A stretch of DNA of 15,335 bases, taken from positions 1 to 15,335 of the forward strand of contig JAIVIG010000279.1 in assembly GCA_020200675.1 (NCBI GenBank). Direction: 5' to 3'. This document shows, piece by piece, positions 6,022 through 13,310 of this stretch. This stretch comes from Actinomycetota bacterium (GTDB lineage Bacteria; Actinomycetota; Rubrobacteria; Rubrobacterales; Rubrobacteraceae). Below the pieces are notes generated by a model. That model was not told the DNA's origin, did not search any database, and saw only the letters and a program-made list of their open reading frames with translations. Position 1 is the stretch's first letter; each line of letters starts with the position of its first letter. Both the position numbers and the translations under genes were made by a program.

Positions 6022-6330
6022 GTGACTACCATGGTCGTGCTGGTCAACCTCAATGAGGGTGTGAGCCCGGAGGACTACGAGCGCTGGGTTCAGGAGTCCT
6101 ACGCCCCGGCGGTGAAGGCCCTTCCCTCGGTCAGGGACTGGCGGGCTTACCGGGTGGGCGGCCTGCTCGCCTCGGACGATGTCCCACCTTACCGGTACGT
6201 CGTGACCGTCGATATCGGCGATCTCGCGCAGCTCGGACGGGACATGGCGGACGAGGAGATGCGGGGGCTGCTCTCCGAGCTTCACCGGTTCGCCGGGGTT
6301 GTCCAGCTCATGTCGGAGCGGTTCGTCTAG
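6022..6330 (+). CDS. REDY/HapK-like dimeric alpha-beta barrel protein
   Basis: 102 aa. It begins MTTMVVLVNLNEGVSPEDYE, followed by RWVQESYAPAVKALPSVRDW and a VVTVDI strand. This is the layout of the ferredoxin-like (EthD/REDY) small proteins named after RedY and HapK of prodigiosin clusters. Such proteins are usually cytosolic dimers; some members assist or catalyse small-molecule modification, and many have no known substrate. Nothing in the window indicates a pigment pathway, so only the fold is claimed. The GTG start at 6022 is preceded by GAGGAG at 6011-6016, and an internal ATG at 6031 is the alternative. The antiporter relic begins 33 nt downstream, so the genes 6022-8983 probably form one transcript. 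Confidence 0.7.
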   Translation: MTTMVVLVNLNEGVSPEDYERWVQESYAPAVKALPSVRDWRAYRVGGLLASDDVPPYRYVVTVDIGDLAQLGRDMADEEMRGLLSELHRFAGVVQLMSERFV

Positions 6331-6363
6331 GGTAGTTCCACGGGGTTCTCGACAAGAGAGGAG

Positions 6364-8006
6364 ATGTAGGCTCTGCCCGAGATCGGAGTAATTTTGGGGC
6401 TCCTGGTCGCCGTGACCGTACTGGCGACGCTCGCCTCCAGGATCGAGGTGCCTTACCCGATACTGCTCGTCCTGGGCGGTTTGGTTTTGGGTTTCCTGCC
6501 GGGGCTCCCGCGAGTCGAGCTTCCGCCCGAGCTGGTTTTCCTGATCTTCTTGCCGCCGCTGCTCTACGTCGCGGCGATCTTCACCTCCTGGCGTGACTTC
6601 CGGGCGAACCTGCGGCCGATCTCGCTGCTCTCCATTGGGCTCGTGATCTTTACGACCTGCGCCGTCGCCGCGGTAGCCCATGCGACCATCGAGGGCCTGA
6701 CGTGGTCGGCGGCCTTTGCTCTGGGCGCGATCGTCTCCCCCACTGACGCCATAGCCGCGACAACCGTCGCCCAGCGCCTCGGCGTACCCCGCGCATAATT
6801 ACCGTCATCGAAGGCGAGAGCCTGGTCAACGACGCTACCGGCATCGTCGCCTACCGCATCGCCGTGGCCGCGGTGACGGCGGGCGTGTTCTCTCTTTGGG
6901 AGGCCGGACTCAGCTTCGTCGTGGGCAGCATCGGCGGGGTGCTGTTCGGGCTGGCGATAGGGTGGACCGTCCTCTGGGGTCGACGCCACACCTCCCAGGA
7001 CCCGTCCATACAGAACACCATCTCCCTGCTCACACCCTTCGCGGCCTACCTGCTGGCCGAAGAGCTGCCAACCTACCTGTGGGAACGGCTACACGATTGG
7101 TTCGGTTTCCCCGGCGAACTCCACTTATCGGGGGTGCTCGCGGTGGTGGCGGCCGGGCTCTACCTGGGGCGTCGCGGTCCCGGCGTCATCTCGTCCGGAA
7201 CGCGCTTGCAGGGCTACGCGGTCTGGGAGCTGGTCTCTTTCTTGCTGAACGGCCTGATCTTTATCCTCATCGGGCTTCAGCTCCGGAACATCGTCGAGGG
7301 GCTCTCGGCGTACTCCGCGGCGGAACTCGTGCTTTACGCCGGGCTCATAAGCCTGACCGTCGTCCTCTTGCGCTTCCTCTGGGTCTTCCCGGCCACCTAC
7401 CTCCCCCGCGTAGTGAGCCGTCGGTTACGCGAGCGCGACCCGTCGCCCCCCTGGCAGACCGTCGTGGTCGTATCGTGGACCGGGATGCGCGGCGTCATCT
7501 CGCTCGCCGCGGCCCTCGCCCTGCCGCTCTATACAAACGACGGCACGCCGTTCCCGCAGCGGGACCTCATCCTCTTTCTGACCTTCTGCGTGATCCTGAC
7601 GACGCTCGTGGTCCAGGGCCTGAGCCTGCCCGCCCTGATCCGGGCTTTAGGCGTCGAGGAGGACGGGAGCGAGGAACGCGAGGAGACAAAGGGCAGGATA
7701 CACGTAGCGCAGGCCGCGCTCGCGCGGCTGGAGGAGCTCGAAGGAGAGGAGTGGGTGCGCGAGGACACGGCCGAGCGCGTGCGCGGGCTCTACAACTACC
7801 GCCGCAGCCGCTTCGCCGCCCGCTTCGACGGCGACGAGGACGGGCTCGAAGAACGCTCCGCCGCCAACCAACGCCTGTCGATGGAGCTGCTCCGGGCACA
7901 AAGACAGACCCTCATCCGACTGCGCAACGAGGGCAAGATCGGGGACGAGGTCATGCACCGCATCGAACACGACCTCGACCTCGAAGAGTCGCGCCTGGAG
8001 CTCTGA
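6364..8006 (+). pseudogene. CPA1/NhaP-type Na+/H+ antiporter, disrupted by nonsense codon and frameshift
   Basis: Polytopic inner-membrane cation/proton antiporter, about 12 hydrophobic helices plus a charged cytosolic tail. ATG 6364 follows GAGAGGAG directly, but codon 2 is TAG (6367); the same frame then runs from 6370 through ALPEIG, PYPILLVLGG and SPTDAIAATT to a TAA at 6796. Homology continues one frame over from about 6792 with IITVIEGESLVNDATG, which carries the family ESLxND motif. The protein then runs with VSWTGMRGVISLAAAL and a long tail to 8006. Inserting one base near 6790-6794 (CGCGCATA to CGCCGCATA) joins the halves, giving about 547 codons, normal for the family. Both transport-site motifs survive, but on different frames. 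Residual products could start at TTG 6394 (134 aa) or GTG 6864 (380 aa). It is either a recent pseudogene or sequence error; no slippery site suggests programmed frameshifting. Confidence 0.8.
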
Positions 8007-8044
8007 GCAGGAAACATCTTCCCACGAACACCGAAAGGAACCGC

Positions 8045-8983
8045 ATGCGCGCCGTACTCGTCGATAAAGAAGCCCCGGCCAACCTGTCCCTGGGCGCGGT
8101 GGAGGAGCCCACTCCCGCCCCCTCTGAAGCGCTAATACGGGTCGAGGCGATCTCGCTGAACCGCGGCGAGGTGCGCCGCGCCCAGACGGCGGAGGCCGGC
8201 TTCAACCCCGGTTGGGACCTCGCGGGCACAGTCGAGCGGACCGCGGCCGACGGGACGGGGCCGCGGGCGGGCGCGAGGGTCGTGGGCCTGCTTCCCTCGG
8301 GAGCCTGGGCCGAGCTGATCACGGTGCCAACGAACTCGCTGGCGGAGCTGCCGGAGAGCGTCTCGTTCGAGCTGGCGGCGACGCTGCCGGTGGCGGGTTT
8401 GACGGCGCTCTATGCCCTGGAGAAGGGCGGCGGCCTGATCGGGCGCTCGGTGCTCGTGACCGGGGCCTCCGGAGGAGCGGGAAACTTCGGGATACAGCTC
8501 GCGCGCCTCTCCGGCGCGCGCGTCGTGGCCCTCGTGCGCCGCGAGGAGCACGAGGAGCTGGTCCGCGAGGCCAGGGCCCACCAGGTCGCCGTCGGCGAGA
8601 ACGTCGGTAGCGCCGAACGCTTCGGCCCGTACCACCTCGTCCTCGAGTCGGTCGGCGGGCAGGTTCTGGGCGACGTCATGAGCATGCTCGCTCCCGGTGG
8701 GACCTGCGTCAGCTTCGGGGCGTCGGGCGGGACGGAGGCTACGTTCGACGTGCGGAGCCTCTTCTTTACGGGCGCGGCGAAGCTGTATGGCTTCATCCTC
8801 TTTCACGAGATCCTGGCTCACCCGGCCTCCGACGGGCTGGCGAGGCTCTCGCGTCTCGTCGCCGAGGGCCGGCTCGAGCCCCAAGTGAGCGTCGAGGGTT
8901 CGTGGGAGGAGATCGGCGAGGTAGCGCAGCGACTGCTCGACCGTGGCTACACCGGTAAGGCCATCTTGAGGGTCGGGGGTTAG
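8045..8983 (+). CDS. MDR-family quinone oxidoreductase-like (zinc-free) dehydrogenase
   Basis: 312 aa, cytosolic. Seen: an N-terminal GroES-like fold beginning MRAVLVDKEAP, then ISLNRGEV and GWDLAGTV as in quinone oxidoreductases. TLPVAGLTALYAL is the usual bridge into the Rossmann domain, and VLVTGASGGAGNFGIQLARL carries the AxGGxG-type NADPH-binding loop. The structural-zinc cysteine cluster is missing, which separates it from the dehydrogenase at the left end. It probably reduces a quinone or enone with NADPH; the substrate is unknown. ATG 8045 is preceded by GAAAGGA with 6-nt spacing and lies 38 nt after the antiporter reading frame, so it is likely co-transcribed with it. A continuous open frame extends far upstream in the same phase, but this is an overlap artefact of high GC. 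Confidence 0.85.
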   Translation: MRAVLVDKEAPANLSLGAVEEPTPAPSEALIRVEAISLNRGEVRRAQTAEAGFNPGWDLAGTVERTAADGTGPRAGARVVGLLPSGAWAELITVPTNSLAELPESVSFELAATLPVAGLTALYALEKGGGLIGRSVLVTGASGGAGNFGIQLARLSGARVVALVRREEHEELVREARAHQVAVGENVGSAERFGPYHLVLESVGGQVLGDVMSMLAPGGTCVSFGASGGTEATFDVRSLFFTGAAKLYGFILFHEILAHPASDGLARLSRLVAEGRLEPQVSVEGSWEEIGEVAQRLLDRGYTGKAILRVGG

Positions 8984-9109
8984 GGAACGTAGAGCAAGGC
9001 TCCGAGTCTGTCGTCTCCGGGCCGGAGCTTTCGCGTCCCCGTCGCGTCTTCCGGGAGGCGGCGCTGTGTTAATCTACGACGACCGTTCTACTAGGGAGGG
9101 TTCCAAGCG

Positions 9110-9277
9110 ATGAGTAAAGCCAGAATCGCCATGCTCCTGCTCGTGATACTTATCCTCAACCTGAGCATGGCCGCCTGCGGCTTTACCTCCCAGGGCTCCC
9201 AGGAACAGAACCGGCCCGCCGAGAACCAGAACCCCGAAGAAGAAGACACGGAAGAAACGATCCTGAAGGAGCAGTAG
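9110..9277 (+). CDS. Small 55-aa putative lipoprotein
   Basis: Begins MSKARIAMLLLVILILNLSM, then AAC: a basic start, a hydrophobic helix and a lipobox-like LSMAAC with the cysteine at 23 (position -3 is M, not the usual L). The mature part is about 32 residues, rich in Q, N, E and P, and ends ETILKEQ. Expected to be lipid-anchored on the outer face of the membrane. ATG 9110 follows AGGGAGGG (9093-9100, 9-nt spacing). A TAATCT box at 9070-9075 is a possible -10. No family is recognised, and the mature part is too short for an enzyme. It converges with the pyrophosphatase gene, with the second copy of the two-hairpin repeat between them. Confidence 0.6.
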   Translation: MSKARIAMLLLVILILNLSMAACGFTSQGSQEQNRPAENQNPEEEDTEETILKEQ

Positions 9278-9366
9278 CGGCATCGCCCGGCGACAACGCG
9301 GCGACACGCCTGGCGCCAGGCCGAGAAGCGCCCCGGGTCTCCCGCGGGGAGCTAGAACCATCCGGA

Positions 9367-9488
9367 GCGGTTTGCGAAAGATCATCCTTCCGCAAACCGC
9401 TTCATCAGCTCTCGGCTTTTCGTTCTCACCGATAACTGAGTGCTTATGGCCGACGGCTCGTGCAGAAAGGCTGTTCCCTTCTACAAAA
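9367..9488 (-). repeat. Two-hairpin intergenic repeat element, copy 2 (inverted relative to copy 1)
   Basis: Read on the minus strand from the pyrophosphatase stop: 4 nt, hairpin A (9488-9461, imperfect here), a ~60-nt linker, hairpin B (9400-9367, 10-bp outer stem gcggtttgcg/cgcaaaccgc plus a weaker inner stem). The linker shares a block with copy 1: copy 2 plus strand GTTCTCACCGATAACTGAGT (9422-9441), against GTTCATGCCGATAGCTGAAC from the complement of copy 1. Both continue with GCTxATGGC. Gene-to-element spacing and orientation equal copy 1. The sequence is more degraded than copy 1. Confidence 0.7.
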
Positions 9489-9492
9489 CACA

Positions 9493-10014
9493 TCAACGCG
9501 CGCTGTTGCGGATGATCTCGTGAGTCTCTTCCAGGCCGCACCAGCCCTGGACCTCCGCCTGCTCGTCCCCTTCGAGCCGCTTGAAGGCGACGAAGAACTG
9601 TTCGATCTCGCGCAGGTTCTGCTCTGGCATGTCGTCGAGGCTCTTGATGTCGTCGAAGCGAGGGTGGTCGTTCGGGACGGCGAAGATGTTGTACTCCGTC
9701 TCCCCATCTTCGTTCATCTCCAGGGCGCCGACTACGCGGGCCTGTACCACGCAGCCGGGGAACACGGGATCGTAGGCGGCCACCATAATGTCTAAGGGCT
9801 CGCCATCGGCGCCCTCCGTCGAGGGCACGAAGCTGTAGTCCGCCGGGAAGCGGATGTTCCCTGGGAGGACCCGGTCGCGCATGATGACGCCGAGCTCCGG
9901 CTCGTACTCGTACTTGTTGCGGCTGCCGACCGGAACCTCGACGACGACGTTTATCAGCTCCGGGGCATCGTCGCCGATAGGCAGGGCTTCGAGGTCTACG
10001 TTTATCTCGTTCAT
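9493..10014 (-). CDS. ppa: Family I inorganic pyrophosphatase, divergent active site
   Basis: 173 aa, cytosolic. The family hydrolyses PPi to 2 Pi with Mg2+. It aligns over its whole length with bacterial family I enzymes (E. coli 175 aa). Conserved relative to E. coli: E26 (E20), K34 (K29), E36 (E31), R48 (R43), Y60 (Y55), D70 (D65), D75 (D70) and K145 (K142). Changed: E72 for D67, E102 for D97, E107 for D102, N109 for K104, F144 for Y141. This is from visual alignment, anchored by VEVP, DGEPLD and FAVP. So the fold is clear, but metal-site geometry and activity may differ; it may be a natural subfamily. AGGAGG lies 7 nt before ATG 10014. The stop is 4 nt from repeat copy 2. It is divergent from the large fused membrane protein. 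Confidence 0.85.
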   Translation of the reverse strand: MNEINVDLEALPIGDDAPELINVVVEVPVGSRNKYEYEPELGVIMRDRVLPGNIRFPADYSFVPSTEGADGEPLDIMVAAYDPVFPGCVVQARVVGALEMNEDGETEYNIFAVPNDHPRFDDIKSLDDMPEQNLREIEQFFVAFKRLEGDEQAEVQGWCGLEETHEIIRNSAR

Positions 10015-10226
10015 CTGTGGGCCTCCTAAAACTTCCGGAGACGGACCGGGCCACGGCTCTCGCCGCGGTCGCTTGCGCCGTACGTGAGCTACCCCGAGCC
10101 GTCAGACCGGAAACACCGCGCCAGCCCTGCCCCGGTCCGTGGCTGGAACAGCACCGGGTAATCTAAATTTAACCTTACAAGTATTGCCAGCCCCCGCGGT
10201 GTTCGTTACAGTTGCGCGCTAGGGTT

Positions 10227-10232
10227 TATATT
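10227..10232 (+). promoter_or_regulatory. Putative -10 box for the fused membrane protein gene
   Basis: TATATT in the divergent gap 10015-10260, with GTTACA (10205-10210) 16 nt upstream as a poor -35 candidate. ATG 10261 is 28 nt downstream, with AGGAAGG at 10243-10249. A notably AT-rich patch, about 10158-10188, containing the palindrome TAAATTTA, lies upstream and could be an operator or UP-like element. Confidence 0.35.
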
Positions 10233-10260
10233 TAGAAGCTACAGGAAGGTACCTAATTTT

Positions 10261-12753
10261 ATGTCAGCACAAGGGATCAAGATAGACAAGAAGGGTGCTG
10301 CCCGCAAAGGGTCTCCGGGCAATACCTCCTTGATGATCCTCTTCTCGGTCACCATTTTCGTAAGCGCCGCCCTGCTCTTCCTGGTCGAGCCCATGTTCGC
10401 CAAGTTCGTGCTGCCGACCTTCGGCGGCACGCCCGCCGTGTGGACGGGCTCGATGATGTTCTTCCAGGCGGCGTTGCTAACGAGCTACCTCTACGTGCAC
10501 GCCACCACGACCTGGCTCGGCGCGAGAAAGCAGGCGGTCCTGCACCTCGCTCTCGTCCTCCTGCCGCTGCTGGTGCTACCCCTGGCCGTGCCGGCCGCCG
10601 AGTGGGCCCCCTCCTCGGAGGCAAACCCGATCTTCTTGCTGTTGGGGCTGCTGGCGGTGACGGTAGGACTGCCGTTCTTCGCTATCTCCGCGACCAACCC
10701 CCTTATACAGAGGTGGCTGTCCGACACCGACCACCCGGCCGCCAGAGACCCCTACTTCCTGTACCGCGCCAGCAACCTCGGGAGCGTCATAGGGCTTCTG
10801 GGCTACCCGCTGGTGGTCGAGCGGGAGTTGACCCTGGCGAACCAGGGCATCTGGTGGTCTATAGGTTACGGGCTCTTGATCTTGCTGGTCCTCGCCTCGG
10901 CGGTGATGCTGTGGCACTCGCCGAGACCGAGCGTCGCCGAGCGTGAAGAGGAGGCGGAGCCGTTGGCGGGGGACCCGGTGAGCGGGGGCGGCTCCCCCCA
11001 GACCGCCGACGACCTCTCACTCGTGGATTCGCAGGCAGAGGGACTGACGGTTCTGCGAAGGTTGCGATGGATAGGGCTGACGTTCGTACCCTCCAGCCTC
11101 ATGCTCGGCGTCACGGCGTTCTTGACGACGGACATAACGCCGATACCGCTGTTGTGGGTGATACCGCTCTCTCTGTACCTGTTCTCGTTCGTGATCGTCT
11201 TCTCGCCCAGCCAGAGGATGCCAGACCTGATCCACAAGATCATGGTCGGGGTCCTGCCGGTCATCATAACGACGCTTATGCTCACGACGGTGACCGACCT
11301 GCGCAGACCATACTGGGCGTTGATCCTGCTGCACCTCATAGGCTTCTTCGTGGTGGCGATGGTGCTGCACGGGGAGGTGGCGCGGGACCGGCCGCCGGCG
11401 CGAAACCTGACGGAGTTCTACCTGTGGGTGGCGGTCGGAGGCGTGCTCGGCGGTGTGTTCAACGCGCTGATAGCGCCCGTCGCGTTCGACACGGTGGTGG
11501 AGTACCCGCTGGCGATCATCCTGGCCTGTCTCTTCGTGCCGGGGCTCGTGCTCTCGCGGTTGTTGAGGAGTAGCTCCGAGCGAGACACGCGAAGCCGGGA
11601 GAGCGAAGAGGCTTCCGGTGGCGAAGAGGAACGGGAGACGCTCACCAGCAGCGGCGGCACGGGCGGGTCGAGGTCTCGCCGGCAGGATCTGGCGCTGGAT
11701 CTGGCGCTGCCCGTGGCGCTCGGTCTTGGGATCGTGGCGCTCGGGTGGATCATCGATTCCGGGTACTTCGACTCCCTGCTCAGCAGGAGCACCGTCTGGC
11801 AGTTGTTCATCGGTCTGGCCGCCGCCGTGTGCCTGTGGTTCGCGTACTCCTCCAGTCGTCCGATCCGCTTTGGGCTCGGTATCGCGGCGCTCGTAGTGGC
11901 CGTTAGCTTCGCCAACGGGGCCGGGAACATCCTCTTCGAGGACCGCAGCTTCTTCGGGGTCTACAAGGTCACGGGCGACGCGGGGACCGAGGAGAACGCG
12001 TATCACGCGCTCGTCGTCGGCGACACCAACCACGGCGCGCAACTCCTCGGCCCCCAGCCCCCCACGCCCATCGCATACCACGATCCCTCGGGCCCGTTCG
12101 GGCAGCTCTTCGAGCTTCTGCCAAGCGAGACCACCGACGATTCGCCGGTCTCCGTGCTGGGCCTGGGCGCGGGCGTGATGTCCTGCTACGCCGAACCCGG
12201 CCAGCGGTGGACCTACTACGAGATCGACCCGGCCATCGAGGCGATCGCGCGCAACGAGAACCTCTTCACTTACCTGCGCGACTGCCCCGGCGAGTACGAC
12301 GTGGTCCTGGGCGACGCCCGCCTAAAGCTGGCCGAAGCCGAGCCCGGGAGCTACGGCATGATCATCGGCGAAGCCTTCAGCTCGGACGCCATCCCCGTCC
12401 ACATGCTCACGCGGGAGGCGACCGACATGTACTTCGACAAGCTCAACGAACACGGGGTACTGTTACACCACATCTCCAACCGGCACCTCGATCTCGAGCC
12501 CGTGGTCGGGGACCTGGCGCGGGATAGGGGGCTCACCTGCTACGCCAGCTTCGACGACCTGAGCGATACCCAGCCGTCCGCGACCTCCCAGTACAAGCTC
12601 GCGGCCCACTTTACGGTCCTCGCTCGCGACGAAGCGGATCTCGGCAGCGTACCCGACGACCCGCGTTGGGCGCCCTGCCGGACGAACACCGAGACGGACA
12701 AGGTCTGGACCGACGACTACTCGAACCTTCTCAGCACCTTCGTGTTCGGGTAA
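10261..12753 (+). CDS. Fused polytopic membrane protein with C-terminal spermidine-synthase-like domain
   Basis: 830 aa. About 550 N-terminal residues hold many hydrophobic helices (the first at about 23-45), interrupted by two charged loops at about 222-265 and 434-480. The soluble C-terminus has the spermidine synthase/methyltransferase fold: HALVVGDTNHGAQ entry motif, glycine-rich SVLGLGAGVM at 631-640, acidic YYEIDP near 652 and GDAR near 684-687, then GEAFSSDAIPVHMLT. This layout matches the membrane-fused spermidine-synthase-like family; the reaction is not established. In relatives the motif after the last strand usually reads VDAFSSDSIP, with the aspartate acting as catalytic base in true aminopropyltransferases; here it is E (GEAF), so polyamine synthesis is doubtful. 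No polyamine gene is nearby. The ATG has AGGAAGG 11 nt upstream. A hairpin terminator follows the gene. Confidence 0.8.
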   Translation: MSAQGIKIDKKGAARKGSPGNTSLMILFSVTIFVSAALLFLVEPMFAKFVLPTFGGTPAVWTGSMMFFQAALLTSYLYVHATTTWLGARKQAVLHLALVLLPLLVLPLAVPAAEWAPSSEANPIFLLLGLLAVTVGLPFFAISATNPLIQRWLSDTDHPAARDPYFLYRASNLGSVIGLLGYPLVVERELTLANQGIWWSIGYGLLILLVLASAVMLWHSPRPSVAEREEEAEPLAGDPVSGGGSPQTADDLSLVDSQAEGLTVLRRLRWIGLTFVPSSLMLGVTAFLTTDITPIPLLWVIPLSLYLFSFVIVFSPSQRMPDLIHKIMVGVLPVIITTLMLTTVTDLRRPYWALILLHLIGFFVVAMVLHGEVARDRPPARNLTEFYLWVAVGGVLGGVFNALIAPVAFDTVVEYPLAIILACLFVPGLVLSRLLRSSSERDTRSRESEEASGGEEERETLTSSGGTGGSRSRRQDLALDLALPVALGLGIVALGWIIDSGYFDSLLSRSTVWQLFIGLAAAVCLWFAYSSSRPIRFGLGIAALVVAVSFANGAGNILFEDRSFFGVYKVTGDAGTEENAYHALVVGDTNHGAQLLGPQPPTPIAYHDPSGPFGQLFELLPSETTDDSPVSVLGLGAGVMSCYAEPGQRWTYYEIDPAIEAIARNENLFTYLRDCPGEYDVVLGDARLKLAEAEPGSYGMIIGEAFSSDAIPVHMLTREATDMYFDKLNEHGVLLHHISNRHLDLEPVVGDLARDRGLTCYASFDDLSDTQPSATSQYKLAAHFTVLARDEADLGSVPDDPRWAPCRTNTETDKVWTDDYSNLLSTFVFG

Positions 12754-12783
12754 TCCGAAGGTCCTCGAAAGAGACCAACTACG

Positions 12784-12813
12784 CGAGGGCCGGGGAAACA
12801 TTCCCGGCCCTCG
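12784..12813. terminator. Hairpin terminator between convergent genes
   Basis: cgagggccggg (12784-12794) pairs with cccggccctcg (12803-12813), an 11-bp stem with an 8-nt loop, followed by tacctttct. It sits 30 nt after the stop of the fused membrane protein and 50 nt before the 3' end of the minus-strand gene at 12863, so it can serve both. Confidence 0.65.
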
Positions 12814-12862
12814 TACCTTTCTGGAGCGTAGCCGGGGAGCGCGGTGGGCCGTCTGAGCCTTT

Positions 12863-13210
12863 CTATTCGCCCGAGAGGGATTCGCCCTCGCTCGAGAGCA
12901 GGACGCTCAGCTGCGACAGCTTGTCGGCTACCTCGATCTGGATGTCCGAGTTGGCGAGCCGCTGGGCTTGATCCCCGATGTCCGAGAGGGGCCGCCCGAC
13001 GGCGGCCTGGTCGAAGTCTCCCGCCGAGAGCTGTCCCCTGAGAGCGCCCAGGTTCTCGGCCACGGGCGCGAACTCGGGGTCCCCGGAGAGGCCACCAGCC
13101 TCCCTTCCCAACCCTCGATCACCGGGAGCGCAGCTTCGATGCCGAGCCGCTGCACGCCGCCCTGTAAGAACGCGAGGGTCGAAGGCCGCGCGGATCTCGT
13201 TCGCTTCCAC
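12863..13210 (-). CDS. Small paralog of the neighbouring protein, with compensated double frameshift
   Basis: 115 aa from GTG 13210, preceded by AGGAAGGA about 5 nt upstream. Residues 44-110 (GDPEFAPVAENLGALRGQL onward) are clearly paralogous to residues 181-247 of the gene immediately upstream, and residues 1-15 (ending FDPRVL) match its FDPTIS segment. Between them, about 16-41, the encoded sequence is unrelated and R/A/G-rich. The neighbouring frame over the same DNA (about 13165 to 13090) reads GGVQRLGIEAALPVIEGWEG, matching the paralog GGVENLTIERALSEIDGWEQ. So two opposite frameshifts, near 13165 and 13085, appear to have replaced ~26 residues while keeping the frame open. The helical domain has no recognised function. 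It is probably co-transcribed with the upstream paralog. Confidence 0.6.
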   Translation of the reverse strand: MEANEIRAAFDPRVLTGRRAAARHRSCAPGDRGLGREAGGLSGDPEFAPVAENLGALRGQLSAGDFDQAAVGRPLSDIGDQAQRLANSDIQIEVADKLSQLSVLLSSEGESLSGE

Positions 13211-13310
13211 TCTCTTCCTTCCTGTCTTGGTGCTACCTACGCCGCAAGCATTGTCCGGCCGTGCGAGACGACGTACCTCGTCTGAAGTCGGGTCTTCCGA
13301 TGCTCTGCGC

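Noticed and set aside
6784..6800. Programmed frameshift in the antiporter
   Set aside because: There is no slippery heptamer or downstream stimulatory hairpin, and codon 2 is also a stop. Mutation or error explains both lesions better.
6896..8044. Open frame running through the antiporter in the phase of the quinone oxidoreductase
   Set aside because: It is Arg/Pro/His-rich translation of the antiporter in the wrong frame. The oxidoreductase homology starts only at 8045, where there is also a ribosome site.
11017..12081. 354-codon minus-strand frame inside the fused membrane protein gene
   Set aside because: It is antisense to a conserved transmembrane and methyltransferase-like coding sequence, and is a shadow composition rich in R, E, Q and H.
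13266..13283. AGACGA-N6-TCGTCT inverted repeat between the two paralogs
   Set aside because: It is a short 6-bp stem without a T-run. The downstream paralog has its own ribosome site, so it is too weak to call a terminator or operator.
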